Assembly (NCBI GenBank): GCA_964626795.1
Contig: CAZVIQ010000032.1
Span: 1-9,421 of the forward strand
DNA from: RGIG1840 sp964626795
GTDB taxonomy: Bacteria > Bacillota_I > Bacilli_A > RF39 > UBA660
DNA: 9,421 nucleotides
Direction of reading: 5' to 3'
Below the pieces are notes generated by a model, which saw only the letters and a program-made list of their open reading frames with translations, was not told the DNA's origin and made no database searches. Positions 6,933-9,421 of this stretch are shown in pieces. The position numbers and the translations under genes are program-made. Every line of letters begins with the position of its first letter. Positions within the stretch are counted from its first letter, which is position 1.

Positions 6933-6956
6933 ATTACAATTTAGTAATATTACAAA
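6931..6956. promoter_or_regulatory. Second inverted/direct repeat upstream of the promoter (candidate operator)
   Basis: ATATTAC (6931-6937) and GTAATAT (6944-6950) form a perfect 7-bp inverted repeat with a 6-bp spacer. GTAATATTAC (6944-6953) is itself a perfect palindrome, and ATATTACAA recurs as a direct repeat at 6931-6939 and 6948-6956. The element sits directly upstream of the -35 region, beside the dyad at 6918-6932. It could hold two dimers of one regulator, but no regulator gene is in the window. Confidence 0.35.
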
Positions 6957-6960
6957 CAAA

Positions 6961-6981
6961 AACTATTGTTTTTCAATAGTT
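6961..6981 (-). terminator. Intrinsic terminator of the permease-ATPase unit
   Basis: An 8-bp perfect stem, AACTATTG (6961-6968) with CAATAGTT (6974-6981), has a loop of five bases. It lies 3 bp after the stop codon of the ATPase gene. On the minus strand it is followed by TTTTTGTTTG. It separates the two-gene ABC unit from the four-gene unit. Confidence 0.78.
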
Positions 6982-6984
6982 TAA

Positions 6985-7638
6985 TTATTTAAATTTTCCA
7001 TCTTTTAAATTAATATTTACATCTGCTTTAGAAGCAAATTCTTCAGAGTGAGTAACAACAATTACACATTTATTTTCCTTATGTGCAAGTTTTTGAAAAA
7101 TTTCAATTATTTCTCTTTGTATTTTAGAATCCAAATTTCCAGTTGGTTCATCTGCTAATATTATCTCCGGATTTGTAGCGATGCTTCTAGCAATTGCCAC
7201 TCTCTGCTGTTCACCGCCAGAAAGCTTATTCACTGTTCGGTTTATTTTATCTTCATCAAGTCCTACATTAAGTAATTTTTCTCTTGCAATTTTTTCTTTA
7301 TCTTTAATATCTCCACTTATTTCCATAGCTGTCACAACATTCTCTAAAGCTGTCATATAATTTATAAGATTGTATGACTGAAACACTATAGATACAATTT
7401 CTCTTCTATAATTATTCAGTCCTATATTATTTATATTTTTCTCATTGTAGAGTATGTCTCCTTCACTAGGAATATCTAAACCTGCTATTATAGATAAAAA
7501 GGTTGTTTTACCAGAACCAGAAGGACCCGCAATAGTATAAAGTTTTCCTTTAAAGAATTCATAGTCTATTCCTTTCAAGACTTTTCTTTTCTTATCACCA
7601 TCCATATACTCTTTTTCTATTTTTTGTATTCTTAACAT
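6985..7638 (-). CDS. ABC transporter ATPase, MacB/LolD type
   Basis: This 217-residue stand-alone nucleotide-binding protein powers the permease encoded just upstream. It shows Walker A GPSGSGKT (38-45), Q-loop Q87 in VFQSYN, signature LSGGEQQR (139-146), Walker B IILADEPTGNLD (159-170) and H-loop H197 in VVTHSEE. Length and motifs, above all DEPTGNLDS, place it in the LolD/MacB/FtsE group rather than among importers. Its start lies 5 bp after the permease stop, and its ribosome site AAAGG overlaps the last permease codons, so the pair is probably translated together in fixed ratio. A terminator follows at 6961-6981. The expected assembly is two ATPases with two permeases on the inner face of the membrane. 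The substrate is unknown. Confidence 0.9.
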   Translation of the reverse strand: MLRIQKIEKEYMDGDKKRKVLKGIDYEFFKGKLYTIAGPSGSGKTTFLSIIAGLDIPSEGDILYNEKNINNIGLNNYRREIVSIVFQSYNLINYMTALENVVTAMEISGDIKDKEKIAREKLLNVGLDEDKINRTVNKLSGGEQQRVAIARSIATNPEIILADEPTGNLDSKIQREIIEIFQKLAHKENKCVIVVTHSEEFASKADVNINLKDGKFK

Positions 7639-7643
7639 ATCTT

Positions 7644-9185
7644 TTACCTTTCTAATAATATTTCTTTTGGATTACATTTTAAGACAAAAGAAGCTTGTAC
7701 TGCATTTCCTACAATAACTATAATCATTACAATTACATATAACTGTAAAACATCAGTCTTATTAACCTTAACTGTAAGTTCTGAAATAGTATCAACATCT
7801 ATATTATCTAATCTTGAATTATCAACACCCACAAATCCTCTTTGCATAAAGTCATTTCTTCTATCGTTAGAATTTGTTTCTGAATCAGTAGAGTTTATTT
7901 CTTGATTAATTAAATAGTTAGTTACTCCTTGAGAAATAAAGCCACTTGCAAATACAGCTATTGTAACTGAGATTAGTGATACTATTATCATTTCTGTTAT
8001 TAATTGATAAATTATCTTTATTTTAGATTCTCCAAGAGATAATAATACACCTAATTCATATTTTCTATCTTTAATAGATAGCATTAAAATTAATCCTATT
8101 ATAAATATACCTGCTACAACAACTACAATAACTAATACTTTAGAAGTAGAAGCTACGTTTTCTATTGGTCCGACCATTTTCTCATATGCAGCATCATTAG
8201 CATTTAAAGTTCTATATGTAGTATCAATTTCTTTCATATTTTTTACTTCTTTAATAAAATCATCAATATTTGATGGATCTTTTAAATTAAATACAACATT
8301 TTGAACTTCATATCCATTTTCTTCTATTTCACTTTTAAGTGTTTCTAAATCATCTTCATTTAATCCAACCATATTGGATGCGAGTAAAGAAGTATACGGT
8401 GCATACATTGTGTTTTCAGTTAAATTAAAAGATCCCATAAACTGATTAGAAGAACTAGTAATATCTGTAGGGTTATTTGTTTTATATATTCCTACAATCT
8501 CATATGACAACTGAACTGAATTTTCTTCTTCAGTAGACCTTCCCATATTTTCTTTTGTAATAGTAATAGTGTCTCCTATACTCAAATTATTTAGAGTAGA
8601 AATAGTTTGTTCAATTATTATTACATTACTGGCATTTTCAATTTCTTCATCTGTAAAATATCTTCCGTCAATTAGTTCATTATCTTCTGAATTAAATTTA
8701 CTATCTTTAGATTTAGTATCTACACCTATAACATTAATGTTTGCATTATTTTTACGAAATCCAAATTGCTGACTATCACTCGCATTAGATTCTTCACTTA
8801 CACTATAATAAGAAAAATCTACAGCTTCACCGGCAATTGATGTAGAAATAATATAATTTTTAATGTATTTACTGTTGTCTGCAATATATTCAATTTCTTT
8901 TGTAGTAATTGAAGTATAATCATCAGGCAATTCAATTCTGGTTCCCATTCCTCCTTCTTGAGGTCTTTCTCCTCCAGTATTCTTCATCAATGAAGATAAA
9001 TCTGAAGTATAGGTTACTGATGCTCCTAATTTATTCCTTGCAACTTCAAATGTACTTTGAGAAGCAGAATTTATTAAAAGACCTGTTAATATTAAAGTAG
9101 ATACTACTAATAATATAAAACCTATTAATACAACTTTACTTTTTTTCCTTGTGACATATATCCATGCTCTTTTAGCAAAAAACAT
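7644..9185 (-). CDS. ABC transporter permease, MacB/FtsX family
   Basis: This 513-residue membrane protein has the standard four-helix MacB plan: helix 1 at about 17-40 after a basic N-terminus, an outside domain (about 41-347), then helices near 349-370, 391-416 and 479-500. The coupling motif DRKYELGVLLSLGESK (373-388) follows helix 2 and would contact the ATPase. The outside domain ends its first lobe with the usual pattern (DGRYFTDEE at 173-181, LSIGDTITI at 201-209, YEIVGIYK at 228-235). A Gly-rich stretch lies at 71-81. Unusually, helices 3 and 4 are joined by a ~60-residue hydrophilic loop rich in Asn, Ser and Asp (about 417-477). The ATG is supported by AAGGGAG 9 bases upstream. It is the first gene of a two-gene unit. 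Export of a peptide or lipid is the family expectation, not shown here. Confidence 0.88.
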   Translation of the reverse strand: MFFAKRAWIYVTRKKSKVVLIGFILLVVSTLILTGLLINSASQSTFEVARNKLGASVTYTSDLSSLMKNTGGERPQEGGMGTRIELPDDYTSITTKEIEYIADNSKYIKNYIISTSIAGEAVDFSYYSVSEESNASDSQQFGFRKNNANINVIGVDTKSKDSKFNSEDNELIDGRYFTDEEIENASNVIIIEQTISTLNNLSIGDTITITKENMGRSTEEENSVQLSYEIVGIYKTNNPTDITSSSNQFMGSFNLTENTMYAPYTSLLASNMVGLNEDDLETLKSEIEENGYEVQNVVFNLKDPSNIDDFIKEVKNMKEIDTTYRTLNANDAAYEKMVGPIENVASTSKVLVIVVVVAGIFIIGLILMLSIKDRKYELGVLLSLGESKIKIIYQLITEMIIVSLISVTIAVFASGFISQGVTNYLINQEINSTDSETNSNDRRNDFMQRGFVGVDNSRLDNIDVDTISELTVKVNKTDVLQLYVIVMIIVIVGNAVQASFVLKCNPKEILLER

Positions 9186-9200
9186 TTAATATCACTCCCT

Positions 9201-9222
9201 TCAGAATAAGTATATTTTCTGA
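9201..9222. promoter_or_regulatory. Dyad around a possible -10 of the permease-ATPase unit
   Basis: TCAGAA (9201-9206) and TTCTGA (9217-9222) form an inverted repeat with a 10-bp centre. The centre contains TATACT on the minus strand (9214-9209, 5 of 6 to the -10 consensus), which would start transcription just before the ribosome site. No fitting -35 box lies 17 bp upstream (ATAAAA), so the promoter is weak or needs an activator. The dyad would suit a repressor, but this is tentative. Confidence 0.28.
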
Positions 9223-9245
9223 TTGTGATAGTTTTATGTTAGTTT

Positions 9246-9262
9246 TGTAAAATTTTATTACA
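9246..9262. promoter_or_regulatory. TGTAA-N7-TTACA inverted repeat upstream of the permease gene
   Basis: TGTAA (9246-9250) and TTACA (9258-9262) form a 17-bp dyad, about 60 bp upstream of the permease start. The half site TTGTAA also occurs, on the minus strand, in the repeats upstream of the other ABC unit (6931-6956), so one regulator might serve both. The half site is short and AT-rich, and chance is a fair explanation. Confidence 0.22.
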
Positions 9263-9283
9263 TAATTCTACAATTTTTTAAAT

Positions 9284-9309
9284 TTAAAAAGAACTCTATT
9301 AAAGTTCTT
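9284..9309 (-). terminator. Weak intrinsic terminator after the right-edge gene
   Basis: A 7-bp stem, AAGAACT (9289-9295) with AGTTCTT (9303-9309), has a 7-nt loop and lies about 20 bp after the TAA of the partial gene. On the minus strand it runs on into TTTAAATTT, a short U tract. The stem shares the AAGAACT/AGTTCTT sequence with the hairpin at 332-359, which may reflect a terminator style of this genome. Confidence 0.5.
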
Positions 9310-9327
9310 AATAATTTTTAAATATAA

Positions 9328-9421
9328 TTAGAATTTCTTATCTAGTAGAAACTCAATTATATTTAAGTGCTTAATTCCTTTTCTACTATAATCTATCTTG
9401 TCCATTGTAATTACATATTTT
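9328..9421 (-). CDS. C-terminal end of a gene cut by the window edge, possibly DUF4143-type AAA ATPase
   Basis: The frame is open from the window edge to TAA at 9330-9328, giving about 30 residues. The only ATG (9405-9403) lacks a ribosome site, and the frame stays open before it, so this is the end of a longer protein rather than a small gene. The last residues, with GIKHLNIIEFLL followed by a short charged tail, resemble the C-terminal strand and helix of AAA ATPases carrying DUF4143, which often finish in GIKHxNxIDFLL. That match is from memory on a short segment. A terminator follows, so it is separate from the ABC unit. Confidence 0.5.
   Translation of the reverse strand, partial: KYVITMDKIDYSRKGIKHLNIIEFLLDKKF

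Noticed and set aside
8569..8772. Plus-strand open frame of 67 codons inside the permease gene
   Set aside because: It is antisense to a clear FtsX-family permease, without a ribosome site or a recognisable product.
8909..9100. Plus-strand open frame of 63 codons inside the permease gene
   Set aside because: Its hydrophobic translation arises from reading the complementary strand of the outside domain and helix 1. It has no ribosome site.
2191..9185. Bce-type peptide-sensing and detoxification module
   Set aside because: BceB-type permeases have ten helices and come with a two-component system. The permeases here have four helices with the MacB layout, and no kinase or regulator is in the window.
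9328..9405. Small 25-codon gene starting at the ATG at 9405
   Set aside because: No Shine-Dalgarno precedes the ATG, and the frame stays open to the window edge, which fits the tail of a longer gene better.
1..9421. tRNA, rRNA, CRISPR array, insertion sequence or phage attachment site
   Set aside because: I saw no cloverleaf or CCA-type ends, no regularly spaced repeats with unique spacers, and no transposase or integrase signature on either strand.

Overview
The window is very AT-rich and gene-dense. Genes sit a few bases apart or overlap, each has a clear Shine-Dalgarno sequence (AGGAG, GGGAGG, GAGGTG), and intrinsic terminators separate the units. This points to a low-GC Bacillota, perhaps an uncultured gut-type member of the Bacilli. 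TGA is used as a stop codon (end of pgk), which argues against a mycoplasma-type code. All recognised protein genes are on the minus strand. Genus and species cannot be read from the sequence.

Reading along the minus strand from the right edge: (1) the last ~31 codons of a gene cut by the window edge (9328-9421), probably an AAA-type ATPase with a DUF4143-like C-terminus, followed by a weak terminator. (2) A two-gene unit (9185-6985) encoding a stand-alone MacB/FtsX-type permease and its ATPase, closed by a clear terminator at 6961-6981. (3) A promoter with an extended -10, set among inverted repeats (6894-6953). It reads into a four-gene unit (6866-361): two different fused ATPase-permeases of MacB topology, then phosphoglycerate kinase and triosephosphate isomerase, ending at an 11-bp hairpin (332-359).

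The left 330 bases hold no protein gene. On the plus strand, convergent to tpiA, they carry what looks like a complete small-RNA gene: 11-bp-phased direct repeats, a TTGACA-N17-TAGTAT promoter, two hairpins, a C/U-rich single-stranded stretch and a third hairpin with a U-rich tail acting as terminator. I do not recognise the RNA family. It is the strongest candidate here for something undescribed.

Functionally, Pgk and TpiA are lower-glycolysis enzymes; gapA is not beside them. The three ABC systems belong to the MacB (type VII, mechanotransmission) superfamily, which exports or extracts amphipathic substrates such as peptides, lipids or antibiotics, or transmits force across the envelope. 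Nothing in the window identifies their substrates. Sharing of a transcript between two envelope ABC proteins and two glycolytic enzymes is inferred from 7-bp and 2-bp gaps and an ATGA overlap, with no terminator between them.
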